Assembly: GCF_900964775.1 (NCBI RefSeq) | Contig: NC_041813.1 | Coordinates: forward strand, 30,399,105-30,463,104 | Reading direction: 5' to 3' | DNA from: Scleropages formosus | Taxonomy: Eukaryota; Chordata; Actinopteri; Osteoglossiformes; Osteoglossidae | Length of the DNA: 64,000 nucleotides | In this document: positions 26,850 through 38,885 of the stretch, piece after piece | Layout of the letters: the number at the start of each line of letters is the position of its first letter | Position numbering within the stretch: position 1 is the stretch's first letter | Notes under the pieces: model-generated | Seen by the model: only the letters and a program-made list of their open reading frames with translations | Told to the model about the DNA's origin: nothing | Database searches by the model: none | Made by a program: the position numbers and the translations under genes

Positions 26850-27240
26850 AATGTTCTTTCCACCGGCGGCGCGAACATGAAAAAAAAATGATGTCCGGCG
26901 ATGCGCGCGCGGCCGTTCCCGCCGCTTTCTCCACGTCCTGGAAGCGCGCGCCTCAACGGCTCGCGACCTGCCCGCGCCCGCTCTCGGCCTCCATGGCAAC
27001 GGCGCCGACGCACACCTGCCTGGCGCTCCGAGTCGGTCCCGCGCCGCCGAGCGAAGCTGCTGCGATCTGCTACCGTTTGTCCGCCCTGTGAGTAATGGCG
27101 TGGACGGGAGATAATTGCGCGCGAGCGCAGCCGTGGAGCCCGCGCGATCAAAGCGTGCAGATCATTCAGCAACCAGTAAGTGGACGTTTCTCGGGCTCGA
27201 GGGCGGCCCAGGCAACCGGAGCTCAGCGAAGCGCATAGCT
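26850..27240 (+). promoter_or_regulatory. CpG island, candidate prr29 promoter and first exon
   Basis: Dense CpG stretch marking the change from AT-rich to GC-rich DNA. A strong splice donor is present ('aacca|gtaagtgg', exon end 27,175), which could join a non-coding first exon to the prr29 coding exon about 350 bases downstream. Position and strand fit, but no transcript evidence is available. It may instead be a shared or independent promoter. Confidence 0.45.
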
Positions 27241-27521
27241 GGGGGTAAATAGGGTAACTAATTGTCTGTCGCAGAGACTAATGAAGGAAAACAAATCGCA
27301 GTGAAAAAGGTTCATTTTCCACACCAAAGTTCACTGCAAAACGGCGTGAAGAAAAGCAGAAAAAAAACACCTGTTGCATCATGTTATGATGATCACCCCT
27401 GTCACAGTTACCTGAAACCAGGCTTTGCAAAAACTGTTTATCAGACGCAGGATTGAGAAACGAATTTTGAAAGCAGGAGGTGGAGGTGAGCAGACCGGCT
27501 CTCCGCTCATCAGTGATCGGC

Positions 27522-28965
27522 ATGTCTTCCCAGGTCCCACAGCAACCCACGACTGTCTTCCAGCACATTCCGTCAGCCATGACATGTCCATCCCCACCCT
27601 TTTGTCCAGGACGTGTCAAGGAAGGTATGGGAGTGTGTGTGTGTGCTAAAGGTGTACTTCTCTAAAGTATATGTCGTGTGTGTGTGAGAGAGAGTGGTAC
27701 AGCAAGCCAGCGTTAACAGGTACTGGCGTTACGTCAACTACCCTGTGAATTTCCCTTTTATCTATTTGCCTTCTCGATATTGTCCTTAAATCAATCCCTG
27801 CCCTCAAACATGCTGTGTCAGGACTTGCCCAACCCCCCTCCCCCGTTGTATCCTCGAGGAGAGCTCTGAATCCGTCTCGTGCCGGAGGAAGCAGCTGCCA
27901 AGAAACCAGTTACGACCACAGTAGAACGGCCTGGCTTAATACGGAGGAGAAGACACCGCGGTCCTCGCGAAACTTTGTTCCTTTAAATCGTGTTCTTATA
28001 AAGGTGACTCGGCTGTCATGACAGCCAGTGAAAGTTAGTCATCAAGTGCATTTTAACCATGCAGCAAAGTGCCAGAGTTGAGGTTGAGGAAGCGGAAGAA
28101 AGAGGCGTGATCGCGAATATGGAACGGATTAGATTCCGGGTAGAACTCGGGCGCAAGAGGATGAAAGGTCACGCTGACCGTGACGTTATTTTACGTGTGC
28201 CTCATGACCGCTGATGGGCCTTTGTAATGCGGGCAGATCTGGTGGAGCTCATGATGATCCAGAACACCCAGATGCACCAGGTGATCATGAACAACATGAC
28301 CATGTGGGTGCTCGGGTCCTTCGGCTACTCCCAAGCTCCTCCGGCTGCGGAGGTAAGCCCCGTCTGCTCGCTGACCCCGTTGCCGGCGCTCCCGTCGCCG
28401 ACCACTTCAGCCTTATCCTTCTCTATGAGAATTCATTTCTCAAGGCTTTATAAATATTCCGAGGAGAGCTTCTCGCTGGAGAGCACCGCATATAACAGAG
28501 CATCTTGAAGACTACATAGCTCCTTTGTTCTGATTACCTGAGGTGCTCTTGCGGACAGACCACAGGAGACCCTGGGACCATAAATGCCTGGCCATGTATT
28601 TTCTCCACGTGCTCAGACTATTAGATACCCGGTGCTTGTGGAGAACGAGCCCCCGGAAGTCTTTCACCATTACTACGAGCCTGCCCCTTTCCCCGCCTAC
28701 GTTGCCTGGATGCCGCCACCTCAGCCTCAGCCTGCTGTAGTCTACCAGAACGGTGCAGACCTTCAGGACCCGGTACCCGCAGCCCTCCAAGACAGGTATG
28801 GACGCCCACGCGTTGAGGGCCATGCGAATGTCCTCCAGCCACGGCTGTAGCAGCGTCAGCAAAGGGAGGTGACGGTCATATGATGTGTTACAGGAGTGCC
28901 GTCCCTGCGCTGCCCCCCTCCCGGTGCCACTGGGATAGTGGGGGCAAACACCCCCCCAGCAACAG
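27522..28965 (+). CDS. prr29: Proline-rich protein 29, C-terminal exon unresolved
   Basis: Homolog of PRR29 (human 17q23), a small proline-rich protein of unknown biochemical role. Exons seen: 27,522-27,624 from ATG ('MSSQVPQQPTTV', ending 'PGRVKE', donor gtatgg); 28,237-28,352 (acceptor gggcag, 'DLVELMMIQNTQMHQVIM', donor gtaagc); 28,617-28,795 (acceptor gctcag, 'VFHHYYEPAPFPAYVAW', donor gtatgg); 28,894-28,965 (acceptor ttacag). The first two junctions keep phase and rebuild 'RVKEDLVELMM', matching human 'RVKEDLLELMM'. 'FHHYYEP' matches human 'FHHHYLP'. Exon 4 encodes 'PPPGATGIVGANTPPAT' (human 'PPPSATGTVGADVPPAS'), but in a frame one base off that reached through exon 3; the frame change falls within about 28,741-28,790. 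The last exon was not fixed (candidate acceptor before 29,118). Confidence 0.85.
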
Positions 28966-30729
28966 GTATCCATCACATGATCCATCTGCATGCATATTTA
29001 TGAGTATAACACTCGCTCCTACAAAGAAGCCCAATCGATCACACGCATCGATCCATCCCAATAGCCCAGTACCTACCGGAGCAGAAAGCAGCGCATTGGG
29101 GAGCCCCGTGGTTACAGCATGAGCGTTACTTCGGGGATGTGAACTTTAACCTTCCGCTGCTCTTTGAGAAGGTCCGCGGGTCAACCGGGACGCTTGCCGG
29201 AGAGCGGTCCACCGGGTCGCCATTTCCTCCGGGAAGACAAACGGGGGGCTTTGACAGTGAAATGAAAAACGCAAACCTTCTCATTAGGGGCCCGTCGCGT
29301 TTCGCCGGCGTGAACGAAAGTGTCACTCATTACCTCGATCAACGATCGTAAAGATGCAATTATAACGTTCATCCCCACCTGCTCTTCCGCTGTATAATGA
29401 GGAGTGTGCCGGTCCGTGAGGGATTTGGCGCTCTGGAGCGCAGGGTCACTGCCTGATTTAAATCAGCGCACAGGAGAAGTGACATTTTCACAGAGTAAGG
29501 TCTTGCTTAAACCCTGAGCCGGCGGCAGGCTCTTCATCACATCTCTTTGTGTCTCTCTCCGCACGGAGTGTCGTGATGTGTGCCGTCGTGAAGGAAGCCG
29601 TGAGAGAGAACGACACGAGCTGGACGGTCGGTCCCGAAGAACTAAGCCTTCCCAGTGTGTCACGACTGCTGTCCTCCCGGTGCCCTGCGGTCAGAACACG
29701 ATCCCCTCCGGAGACCCGGTAATAAAGGGGTTTTTGGAAACTGGATTTCTTGGAATTTGTTGTCCAAGCCGCACCCTCACCCATGCAGCGTCCGTTCAAA
29801 ACGACGGAATCTCCCTGCAGGGTGCAACGGAGCTCACCATCGCAGCATGTATAGATCGGAAAACACGCTTGACGTCATGTCCTGTACGGCGGACAGACGC
29901 GAACAGCTGGCTGCAAAGCGGACACGTCTGGCTCGGTATTTCTGTCGCGATCGGGCTCGCGTGATTGTGTTGATCTCTGCATTATTGATTCGCGCGCGTT
30001 AAAGCAAATCAAAAGTGTGCTGCGAAGTAAGGCTGAATTCCGAGCGCATTAAAAATGCATGTCTCTGTCACTCGTGCTGCCCGTTTCGCTGCCAGACAGC
30101 AGTCGGTGAGCAGTGGCAGTCGGTGCGAATCCACTTCGCTGGAGGCTCTGCCCAGGGACACGGCTGTCAGGGACGCGCAATTAGGACGGGGACGGAAGGC
30201 GCTTCTCGACTTCGCTGCGTCCGTACGGGCGCTCGGCAGAATCGCTGCAGCGGAGGCCTTGGAGACGCATGCAAATGCGTACCTGTCTTTGAGCGCGAGC
30301 TTTGTCGCCTGCCACCTGCCGGGGAGCGTAATTCCTAAGCGGCATCGCCGTGACGCCGGGCCGAGGGCGGCGGCAGGCCGGGAACGACGGTGCGGCGATT
30401 CGGAAGCAATTCGGAGGCGAACGCACTGCGTTCGCGCAACTCGTCGGCAGCGCTGCTACAAGTTATTTCAAGAAATTGAATTTTTCACGTCTGATGATGG
30501 AGAGCGATCGAAACGGGGAGGTCGCTCGCTCCGTTTTGTCGCATTTATTAATTGCAACAGAAGGAATGGTGAGGAAGCGGTGCTGCGACGAAACACAGAC
30601 GGTCGTACCCGACTGGTGGGCCCACATCGGCGGGCAGAACAAACAAGTCAGAGAAAACCGGGGTCCCCCCACCACCACCCTCCTCCTACAGCTACAGCTG
30701 GTTTGACTGCACTTGACCCCTATCATCCT
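28966..30729. other. Intergenic, GC-rich, long chance frames
   Basis: GC- and CpG-rich sequence after prr29. A 228-codon plus-strand frame (30,055-30,741) runs into a SINE-B and has no recognisable family or splice context, so it is read as compositional. prr29's last exon may lie near 29,118. Confidence 0.4.
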
Positions 30730-30945
30730 TCACTTACGTGAAGTTTTTCTCCAAGGTAACTTACAATGCTAGGTAATCCAGCTTTACACTGATTTACCTC
30801 TTTATACAGCAGGGCATTCTCACAGGATCAGTTCAGGATGAGCACCTTGACCAAGGGTACCACAGCAGGAGGTGGGAGTCAAAGCAGCACCCTTCAGCTT
30901 GCAAGGGAACAGCCCACAGTCCTGCTAAATACTACCCCACACACA
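30730..30945 (-). repeat. SINE-B copy
   Basis: Reverse copy: 'ttttctccaaggtaacttac', 'tttacctctttatacagcag', 'tgaccaagggtaccacagca'. Its head is decayed ('gtgggagtcaaagcagcacc'). Confidence 0.7.
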
Positions 30946-31949
30946 CACAGACACACACTTTAAATAATGATAAAAGTGCAGAAGTGCAATACCTCTGCTT
31001 CAAGTGGTCCAGGGGAACTGACCCTGACCGACCGCGCAGCGCTTTTGCGCTGCTCTGTTTATCCAGAAGGGGTCAGCAACACATGTTTTATGGGTCACCA
31101 CTGGATGGGATCGAAACCCGGGTGCGAGGCTCGAAACAGAAAGCAGGGAGAGAAACGAGTGGCGCCCGCTCCGCTGCCGCTCTCCCTCGGTTTATCACCT
31201 CTCTCCTCCCGTTTCTGAAAAACATGTAATTTTTCCTTCCATACCCTCACGTTTCCTGTCTCCCGGCTCCCTCATTACCTTCAGCTCATCTCTTGCTTAC
31301 ATATAATTACTCGCATCTTCTCCTCAAGTCTCTCTTTCCTACTTACAGGACATGGCTGCCCACATGATTCGACTATTAATAGTCTCTTTGGGGGAATGAT
31401 TGTACCATATTCTCACCGCACGTTTACTTGAGGGCGGCACGGCAGCTTCGGGTCGTGGGTTTAAGTGCGATCGCGTTTCCACGCGTTGGCGATCCGAACA
31501 CGTGATGGGGTCGGGGGGTGACGTAGAGACTCCGAAGTGTCCACGCTTTGGCTAACTCCATGTGTGTTTGCCCTGGGATGGGCTGTCGGAGCGCTCTGCT
31601 TCGGCACATACCTTCATTTACTGTGATCCTCACCTCACCGACCACTAGGGGGGCAGGCGTGCAATAACCGGAGAATCCGGCTGGCGCTATTTTCCGCTTG
31701 TGGCAGTCTTTTTTGATTGGCCCTTCTATCTCCAAGTGATACCAGCACCACTCTGCTATCACAAAGAGCCCAGAGAGAGAGAGCACCTCCTCCTCGGCCT
31801 GCTGGAAACAAAAGGTTGCGCAATACTTGATTCGCTCTGCAGCGTGTCAAGAAAGATCAACTTGGTCGGTAGTATGTGGCGGGGGGAGGTGTACGCTTTC
31901 CATACAAGATACCAAGTGCAATTGCCTTGCAGAGCACTTTTACTGTGTT
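30946..31949. other. Intergenic, nothing recognised
   Basis: A short CA tract at 30,940-30,958, then mixed-composition DNA. No gene recognised. Confidence 0.45.
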
Positions 31950-32165
31950 TTACATTTATTCATTTACCTCCTCCTTTCCTCCAAAGCAACAGAGTGTTAA
32001 GGTAATTATAATGATTTACTGATATATACAGTTGGGTTTCTTTTTTTTACTGGACCAATTCAGGTTAGTATCTCAAACAAGGACATTAAAGCTAGAGGTG
32101 GAATTCAAACCTGCAACATCAGAGTCCAAAGACAGCAGCTCTGACCACTATGCTACCCGCTGGCC
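31950..32165 (-). repeat. SINE-B copy
   Basis: Full-length reverse copy from 'tttacatttattcatttacc' through 'tggaattcaaacctgcaaca' to 'gaccactatgctacccgctg'. A TGGA tetranucleotide run (32,181-32,199) follows. Confidence 0.8.
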
Positions 32166-32199
32166 AGCACATCCAACTGGGGATGGATGGATGGATGGA

Positions 32200-33353
32200 G
32201 TACGAGCCCAAACAGCTCCTTTGCCCCACCGGTAGCTGTACCCGCACACCCGTGGATGAGCATGACACCTGCGACATGTCGGTACGAGGATGGAGAGGCG
32301 GGCGGCAGTTGCAATTTCCACGTCTCGCACGAAAGAGAGCCCCACTCATTTGATGTGCGCCGCGGCCTGCCGTCGGCGCCGGTCACGAAGGCGAGAAGCT
32401 GAAAGGATGACGGCGCAACAGAGACGTTATCTTCCCCAAAGATTTCACAGGCGGTAAATCGATAGGGAGCACAAACGGATCAAACGATATAAATAGTTCC
32501 GAAAGCTGTGGAAAATGCGGCGCGTGGAAGCGGCAGCTGTGTCAACATCGCCCTCAGCGCCGGGCCCAACGAAAGCACGCTCACCTGGTTCCCAGTGGAT
32601 TAGTCGCAGCGGAGACTAACGGGTGGGCTTTACAAAGAGCTTACGGCACAGGAGGGATGGGAGCAGCGCGTCTCCCCAAATATTTGAGAAGGCTCCTCAC
32701 TAAAACTTACTGATCGCTCCCACTATCCAGCCTCTCTCTTTGGAGGAAAGCTGTAGCCTGTGGTAAACCCACCCGTGTCCAAGGTAACATGGTTCAGCTG
32801 CAGCAGGAGCATTCATTTCTTGGCCGCAGCCAAGAGGTCAGCACCCTAGGGACACTAACTTGGCCAGACTAGTGGTCTGGCGGCTGAGGGGAGTGGTGTG
32901 TGTGTTTGTGTGTGTGTGCGTGCAGGGGGGGGGGAGGTGGAGGGTGTCCCTATCCCTATCACAAGCGTAAGGGTCAAAGTGGCCGGTACAGTCGCAGAGC
33001 CAGGACCAGGACAGGGCCAGGAGCAGATGAGGCTGTCGCTACGGCGATGGCAATGTTTACCCCAGTGTTCGTGCCAAGAGTGGCTGGCGGCACTCTAAAC
33101 CGAAGCAGAGGGGGAGGGAAAGACGTTCTAAGAGGGATAAGCGGGACGGGACGGCGTGTTCTGGGCAGCAAGCCGATGGACAACGCACAGGGAGGGGATG
33201 AAGACACTAAGTAGGTACCATTTACTGTGCGCTCCGGGCGGAGCGGTCACGGATTCGCCTCATTCAGCCTGAAGCTGTCGTTGCCATGACAACAGTCAAT
33301 CAAACCATTTTACCAAGTAAACACAGTATTTCCTCTTGCATGTTGCAGGTGAG
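32200..33353. other. Intergenic, nothing recognised
   Basis: GC-rich; TG and poly-G microsatellite at about 32,896-32,937. No gene recognised. Confidence 0.45.
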
Positions 33354-33570
33354 TGCAGGGTGTGTGGTGGTGCAATGGGTTGGACCAGGTCCTGCTCTCC
33401 AGTGGGTCTGGGGTTCGAATCCTGCTTGGGGTGCCTTGCGATGGACTGGTGTCCCGTCCTGGGTGCGTCCCCTCCCCCTCCGGCCTTACGCCCTGTGTTG
33501 CCGGGTAGGCTCCGGTTCCCTGCGACCCCGTATGGGACGAGCGGTTCAGAAAGGTGTGTGTGTGTGTGTG
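33354..33570 (+). repeat. SINE-A copy 5
   Basis: Forward copy: 'gtggtggtgcaatgggttgg' (A box), 'tctggggttcgaatcctgct' (B box), end 'gggacgagcggttcagaaag' followed by a TG tract (33,554-33,571). Confidence 0.9.
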
Positions 33571-34058
33571 TTTCACGGGGTTGGAGAAGCTGTGCTGATT
33601 TACACCTCTTTGAGAACAGGTAACCTGTTGCGAGCAGCACAGATGGCCATGCGGGCACTTCTAACTGTACACGGGGCCTCAGTGAACCTGTGTCCAGATA
33701 ATCTGTACAAGAACTTCTGACCACATCTTTGCGCCCCATACATTTTCAATACTCTGAACATCACTTGAACCTTCCAGGCTGTTCCAGTTTCCGCTCATCC
33801 GTTCATTATGGACGTTATTTCTTAGAGTTCTCACTGCTATTCGTCGTCACCCTAGAACCTGGACGCTGATGAGACACCCAGAGTTTCAGCTGAACTTCTC
33901 TTTCCTTGTTCCTAAGAGGCAGATTTGCCGACACCGCCAGAAAGAAGCACCTGAAGATGAATTGATGCGATAGTGACGAGCAGCGCGTGACAGGCAACGT
34001 GTCCCGACATGCACGGGGAAGGAAGACGAAACGGAGTCAGATGCGTGTGAGCACAAGA
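33571..34058. other. Intergenic, nothing recognised
   Basis: No gene or repeat recognised between SINE-A copy 5 and the likely tcap 3' end. Confidence 0.45.
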
Positions 34059-34064
34059 TTTATT
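34059..34064 (-). terminator. tcap: Candidate poly(A) signal of tcap
   Basis: AATAAA on the minus strand about 1 kb after the tcap stop; the 34,065-35,059 stretch would then be 3' UTR. Placement is inferred. Confidence 0.45.
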
Positions 34065-35059
34065 GTAGAAAAATAAACACATCTATTTAAGTGCACTGTA
34101 TTAAGAGCTATAAAAAGATACAAGAGTAAAGCTCGTGATGCTTTCACTAAGTCGGAAGATTCACACCGTGCGTTGGCGAAAGTCCGCAGTAAGAGTCTTG
34201 TCCAAGGAAACTAAACTAAAGTGAAGCGCGGGTGAGTCGCGCAGCGCAAAGACACAGTTCATCAGCTCCCCGGTCCTCGGTTCAGACCCACCGACTAGTA
34301 TTACCCTGGTAAATGACAGCATGAGGGTAAGAAGCTAAAGAAGACTGTCTCGTCTCTTTCGGACCCCCACCTTCCCAACCTCCACCCGCCAGCCACCTTT
34401 CCAGTGACCTCCTCCTCCTCCCAGCTTTCTGTCCATCTTTGGATGCTGCCGAACCGTCGGCCTTCATCCAAAAGCGTTACGCACGCTTCGTCCGGAATCT
34501 CACAGTCGCCTCTTCGCCGCGCACAACATCTAAGAAGCCGCGTTCGGCCCTTTCGGCCGAAGCCGGGACTTAAGCCGCAAAACCCGCTGGATTCTGAAGG
34601 CGGACCTAAGTAACGCGCAACGTGGGGCTCCAGTCGCTCATCCTGCCCAGTTCAGCAACTACGCACCGCGCGCCGATCCCGGCGCGACATCCGCCGAGCT
34701 CCATCTGCGGCTCTCGGACCGCCTACCTTCCTCTTCACCGCTGCGGTATCCGGGCAGCTCTGCGATCGCCTACTGCGACTCGCTGCTACCGTGCCAGGGC
34801 CGGATGGGGCGAGCTACTTTTGGGACGTCGACACGAGGCGCTCGGATCCGCTTTCCGAAGGCCGAGCAACAGCTACGGAGCTCACACAACGGCCTGACGT
34901 ATTTCGCTGCGCTAGACACCCTATGCTGACCATCATCGCTCCCTTACTTGCCTTTTCCCGCAAACCACCAGATCCACCACGTCTCCGAATTCCTTCCCCC
35001 AACCCTTTTCTCCACCCCCCCCCCACCCGTTTCCTTCTGCCTTTCCGTCACCCTCTCCT

Positions 35060-35738
35060 TCAGCCCCTCTGGGCTTCCTGCGACATGGAGCGGCCCAGCG
35101 ACCTGGGCGCTTTGGCGAAGTCCATCCTCATCGGCTGGACCGGCGGCAGGCCCTTGGTGATGTCGGACACGTCCCTCTTGGAAGGGCAGGCTCCGTCGGG
35201 GACGGGGAAGGCGCGCGGGTCCTCCGGGTCATGGGCGGCGCCGCGCCCCATCCGGACACCCAGCTCAGAGGGGGCGAACAGGGGCAGGGGCAGCGTGTTC
35301 CTGCAGGGCAGCTGCCGGTGCTCCTGGACGCCCTGCTCCAAGGTGCCCAGGCGTACGACCCCCGAGGGGCAGGCCTGCACGAGTCGCCGGGCCTCCCACT
35401 GGCGGGAGAAAGACTCGCGGCGGCGCTCGTCGACCTCGCGCACGGTCTGCCTGCAGGGGGCGGCACAGGGAATTAGAGCGTCACATCCAGAGCACCCGCG
35501 ACAGCGACGAGGGCGGCGAGCGAACAGGCGAGCGGCGGGCGTGAACGCGCCCCGAAATCACGAGCGCAGCCGACGACAGCTCATCTCACCCTTCCTCGGG
35601 ACGGGTGCGCAGGTTGACGCTGTCCCAGTCGGCGCTGTAGCTCTCCCGCCGCGCCCCGTTCTCCTCCCGCAGGCCGCAGGCCAGTTTGGCTCCCGCCACG
35701 CTGCCCTGGCGCTTCAGCAGCACGGTGCGGCCCAGCAT
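35060..35738 (-). CDS. tcap: Telethonin (titin-cap)
   Basis: Two-exon gene for the muscle Z-disc protein that caps the N-terminus of titin by binding its Z1-Z2 immunoglobulin domains. Exon 1 (35,738-35,590) starts 'MLGRTVLLKR' and ends 'DSVNLRTRPEE'; donor G|gtgag. Exon 2 (35,450-35,060) follows acceptor ccctgcag and keeps phase 2. The product is 179 residues (human 167). Family landmarks: 'RTRPEEG' identical to human 'STRPEEG' bar one residue, 'LPLPLFAPSELG' (human 'LPLPIFTPAKMG'), 'DVSDITKGLPPVQP' (human 'EVAEITKQLPPVVP') and the C-terminal 'RSMSQEAQRG', identical to human. The N-terminal 90 residues are the titin-binding part. Codon use is extremely GC-rich. The single intron and its position fit the vertebrate gene. 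Confidence 0.97.
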
Positions 35739-35877
35739 CGCTCTCTCTCTGGCTCGGCGAGTCCAAGTCGATCTCCCGGATCGCTCGCGTCAAGTCTGCC
35801 ACTTCCCCTCGAGGTCCCTTTCGGCGCCCTCCCTGTGCCCGGAAGCAGGCTGTGCTCCGCAGCGGTGCCTCCGTGGC

Positions 35878-35965
35878 TTTTATAGGGTCCGCGGCTGCTA
35901 TTTCCAAGCGATGGCCTCACTCGCCGTCCGCAGCGCCGCGTCACCTGACACCGGCCGTGCAGCTG
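35878..35965 (-). promoter_or_regulatory. tcap: tcap promoter: TATA box and E-boxes
   Basis: On the minus strand a TATA box (CTATAAAAGCC, core at 35,884-35,878) lies about 140 bases upstream of the tcap ATG. A CAGCTG E-box (35,960-35,965) and a CACCTG E-box (35,942-35,947) lie upstream of it, the site type bound by myogenic bHLH factors. This fits a striated-muscle gene; binding itself is inferred. Confidence 0.6.
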
Positions 35966-36198
35966 GCACCGGAGCACGGCGGATTGTGGCGAGGGGGTGG
36001 GTGGCGCAGGGTTACGGCCAAGTGTGCCGATAGCCCGACGCCGCACCACCCCGCACCCCATAATCCTTTCAGGACGAAATGGAAAGTATTCCACCGGGGG
36101 CACGTACAAACACAGCATGGTGCCTACGAACCGCGGTAAAAAAGCAGTAGAGAACGGTATGTGGGGAGGACATAGCTAAATGTAAATGAAGTGCATAT

Positions 36199-36199
<1 letters not shown>

Positions 36200-36233
<34 letters not shown>
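36200..36233. repeat. CA microsatellite
   Basis: About 17 CA units. Confidence 0.95.
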
Positions 36234-36236
<3 letters not shown>

Positions 36237-38569
36237 CTTACCAGGAGCTGGCTCTGAGCAACGGTTTTAATAACAGCAGGGCTGTGCTGACAGCAGTGGG
36301 CTTGTGTGGTACCAAAGGGCGTTGGAGGACATCGCCGGACAGGCTGTTGTTGATCGTCGCTTCAGCATTGCTGAGAGTCATATTTCGTCCCCCCAACGCT
36401 CGGGACGAGCACAGCTCATACACCCAGCCACCGATTACCTGCTACAATGGATCTAATTTCATTCCAGCAGGCTATTCCACATACATCAACACGTATTCGA
36501 TATTACAGTCATTTTTCCGCTCCACTTAACTGGATTCCGTCTCCCTCGATTCGTTCGTTGGCAGTTGTGAAATGTTTATTTTGCACGTGGTTGTAACCCC
36601 ACATCATACTGTAGACCTCAGCTGTCAGAAAACATTATTATATGAGCAAATGGTAATGGATTAACTACCGGTTAAAGCGAGAACTAGTGTTAACCGAAAG
36701 CCAGCTGACAGCATAGCGGGTAGAGCTGCTGGTTCGAATCCCGCCTCCAGCTAGGTTGTCGAGGTTTCGTTTGCTGCTTGTCCGCTGCAGAGCCGATCCT
36801 GGAAGGGTTGCCAGCCCCATCACGGGGCAATCACACATTTTAAGGGCGATATACAGTCACGGGGCCTCCTGAAGCGCATATCTTTGGGGTGTGGGAGGAA
36901 ACCAGAGCAGCTGAAGGAAATACACAAACGAAACACGGGCAAGACATCCAGCTGACCCCACGCCCAAAACCACGGCGCGGCACCCGAGCTTCAGGGCGAA
37001 GGGTGTTGCCTGTGCCGGTGATATGCGGGTGCGGCTCTCTACCCCGCCTCCCATCACTCCCCCGGAGACTCGAAGTCTGCTTTCAACGGCCGATGTCGCA
37101 TCACCCCCGCTTGCTGCTCCTTCTCTGACACACCACGCACACGCGCAGGTTTCACACTGGCCCGCGCCTGTGGGTGGTGGCTGTGCCGCCGAAGGAAGCA
37201 CCGAACGGAAAATCGCAGCGATCCCTCCGAAGAACCAAAAACAAGGTATAGGTATCGAGAAGGAGACCATCGGATGAAAGAAAGGTGTTAAAACAAGTAA
37301 AGGGCTTTAGTTTGTCACAACCCCCGAGGCCGACGGCTCGGCGCAGCTCCGTTTCCGCACGACGTCTCGTGCGTCTCCAGAGGACGGGGGACTGAGCTGT
37401 AACGGGCAGAACGGGGCGCGAGGATTATGTACGACTTCCTCTTGGGAAACGGCGTCATTCGAACTTCTGCCTTCTCCACGCAGTCGGCGTCACGCGGTCG
37501 CCGCCTCGCGTTACTCGCGACACGCCTGCGGGGAAAACGCCCAGGGACCCATCGGAGTTCGAGCGACGCGGTCGGCCGGCAGGACCCCGCGCGTTTACAT
37601 CGGCCTCAAATAAACGTGCCGTATTAAGATCGGGGTGTCGCTCGGGGCCCCTCGATGAGATTTCGTTTCAGGCCCCCCAAGAGCACATGCGGATGTGTGC
37701 GCTGTGTTTCCCCTTGAAATGTAGGGATATGTTGGAAAACGGAACAAAATAAGGCAAAGGCTGCGGAGCTCTTCCGGGGGGGCTCCGAGGTTCAGCAGGT
37801 TCCACCGGGGTCTACGTGATGGAGATGATGGCGCGGCGGGCGACGGCCAAGGATGCGGCGATGAGGTAATTTGGTCTCGTCCCCCCGCGCGCCGCCGGGT
37901 GCTGGTGTTGCGTAACAGCAGCTGCGGGGTGATGAGACTTTAAAGAGCTGACGGGGAGGAGGGAGCCGGGGGGGGCTTCGGTGGCCCGTCCGCCAACTCT
38001 TTGATCCAAACGACACGAGAGTCAAGAGAGAAGCTGCGTGGGAGACGGGCTGGGGGTGAGAAGGGGGGGGGGGGTGTGGGAGGAAATGAGGAGCGCGGCG
38101 GGGAAAAACAGGCGAGCGATACGGAGAGGACAGGAGGGGAAGGAGGAGAGACGGACGGGGATGGAATAGCTGACTTGGCAGCTCATTAGAAACCCCACAC
38201 TCGCCGTGTTCCCCGTGTAATACGACTCGGTGCGTGACGGAGTTCGCTTATCCTTGGCGCGCGCGCGCACACATCCTGAATGAGATCAGCAGACAGAAAC
38301 GAAGAGGAATGACAGGAAAGCGGAGGGGAAGGGAGAAAACGAGGAAGGGAGAGTGAAATTCGGGGAGTTCGGATAAAAACGATCAAGCGTCTCGATGGAA
38401 ATTGTGAGAGATGAAAAATGCTGGCGGGGCCTCGGCAGACGACCGGAAGGGTCGTTATATCGTACCCTGGAGAAGGAGCCTCTTAAAAAGCCTGACTGAG
38501 TAAAAAACTGAGCCGCTCTGAATAAAAGCACGAGTTAAAGGGTATTAATGCTTAAAATCAGCATATGAG
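36234..38569. other. Intergenic, decayed repeat and low complexity
   Basis: A decayed short-repeat composite lies at about 36,700-36,970 (a B-box-like 'ggttcgaatcccgcctccag', then 'gtgtgggaggaaaccagagc'). A purine-rich tract with a G run lies at about 38,030-38,170. No gene recognised. Confidence 0.45.
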
Positions 38570-38724
38570 GAAGGCCGGTGCCTCGTGGCTCCTGAGCTGC
38601 GGGTTCGGGCGCGGATTCGAATGCGGTCAGCCTGCGTGGGGTTCGCACGTTCCTCCAGGCGCCCTGGTTTTCTCACGCGGTCCAAGGACGTGTTTGGGAT
38701 GAACTCGTGACTCCAAATCGCCAC

Positions 38725-38768
<44 letters not shown>

Positions 38769-38885
38769 TCTCCATTTGACAGACTTGGACAAAGTACCCT
38801 GCCTCACGCCCTATACCCCCGGGATAGACTCTGGATCGCCACGACCCTGCCCTGGACAAGCGGTTACTGATGATGGATGGATCGA
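38570..38885 (+). repeat. SINE-D copy (tRNA head plus LINE-like tail)
   Basis: Element with a B box in 'cgcggattcgaatgcggtca', a body 'gttttctcacgcggtccaag', an internal TG microsatellite (38,730-38,761) and the 3' signature 'ggatagactctggatcgcca', 'gacaagcggttactgatgat', 'ggatggatcg'. The order is that of widespread tRNA-headed fish SINEs. Confidence 0.7.

Noticed and set aside
30055-30741. 228-codon plus-strand open frame
   Set aside because: Low-complexity Arg/Ala-rich product, runs into a SINE-B, no splice context and no family resemblance.
34791-35885. 364-codon plus-strand open frame
   Set aside because: It runs antisense over both tcap exons and its promoter; GC-rich third positions keep the opposite frame open. 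No domain recognised.
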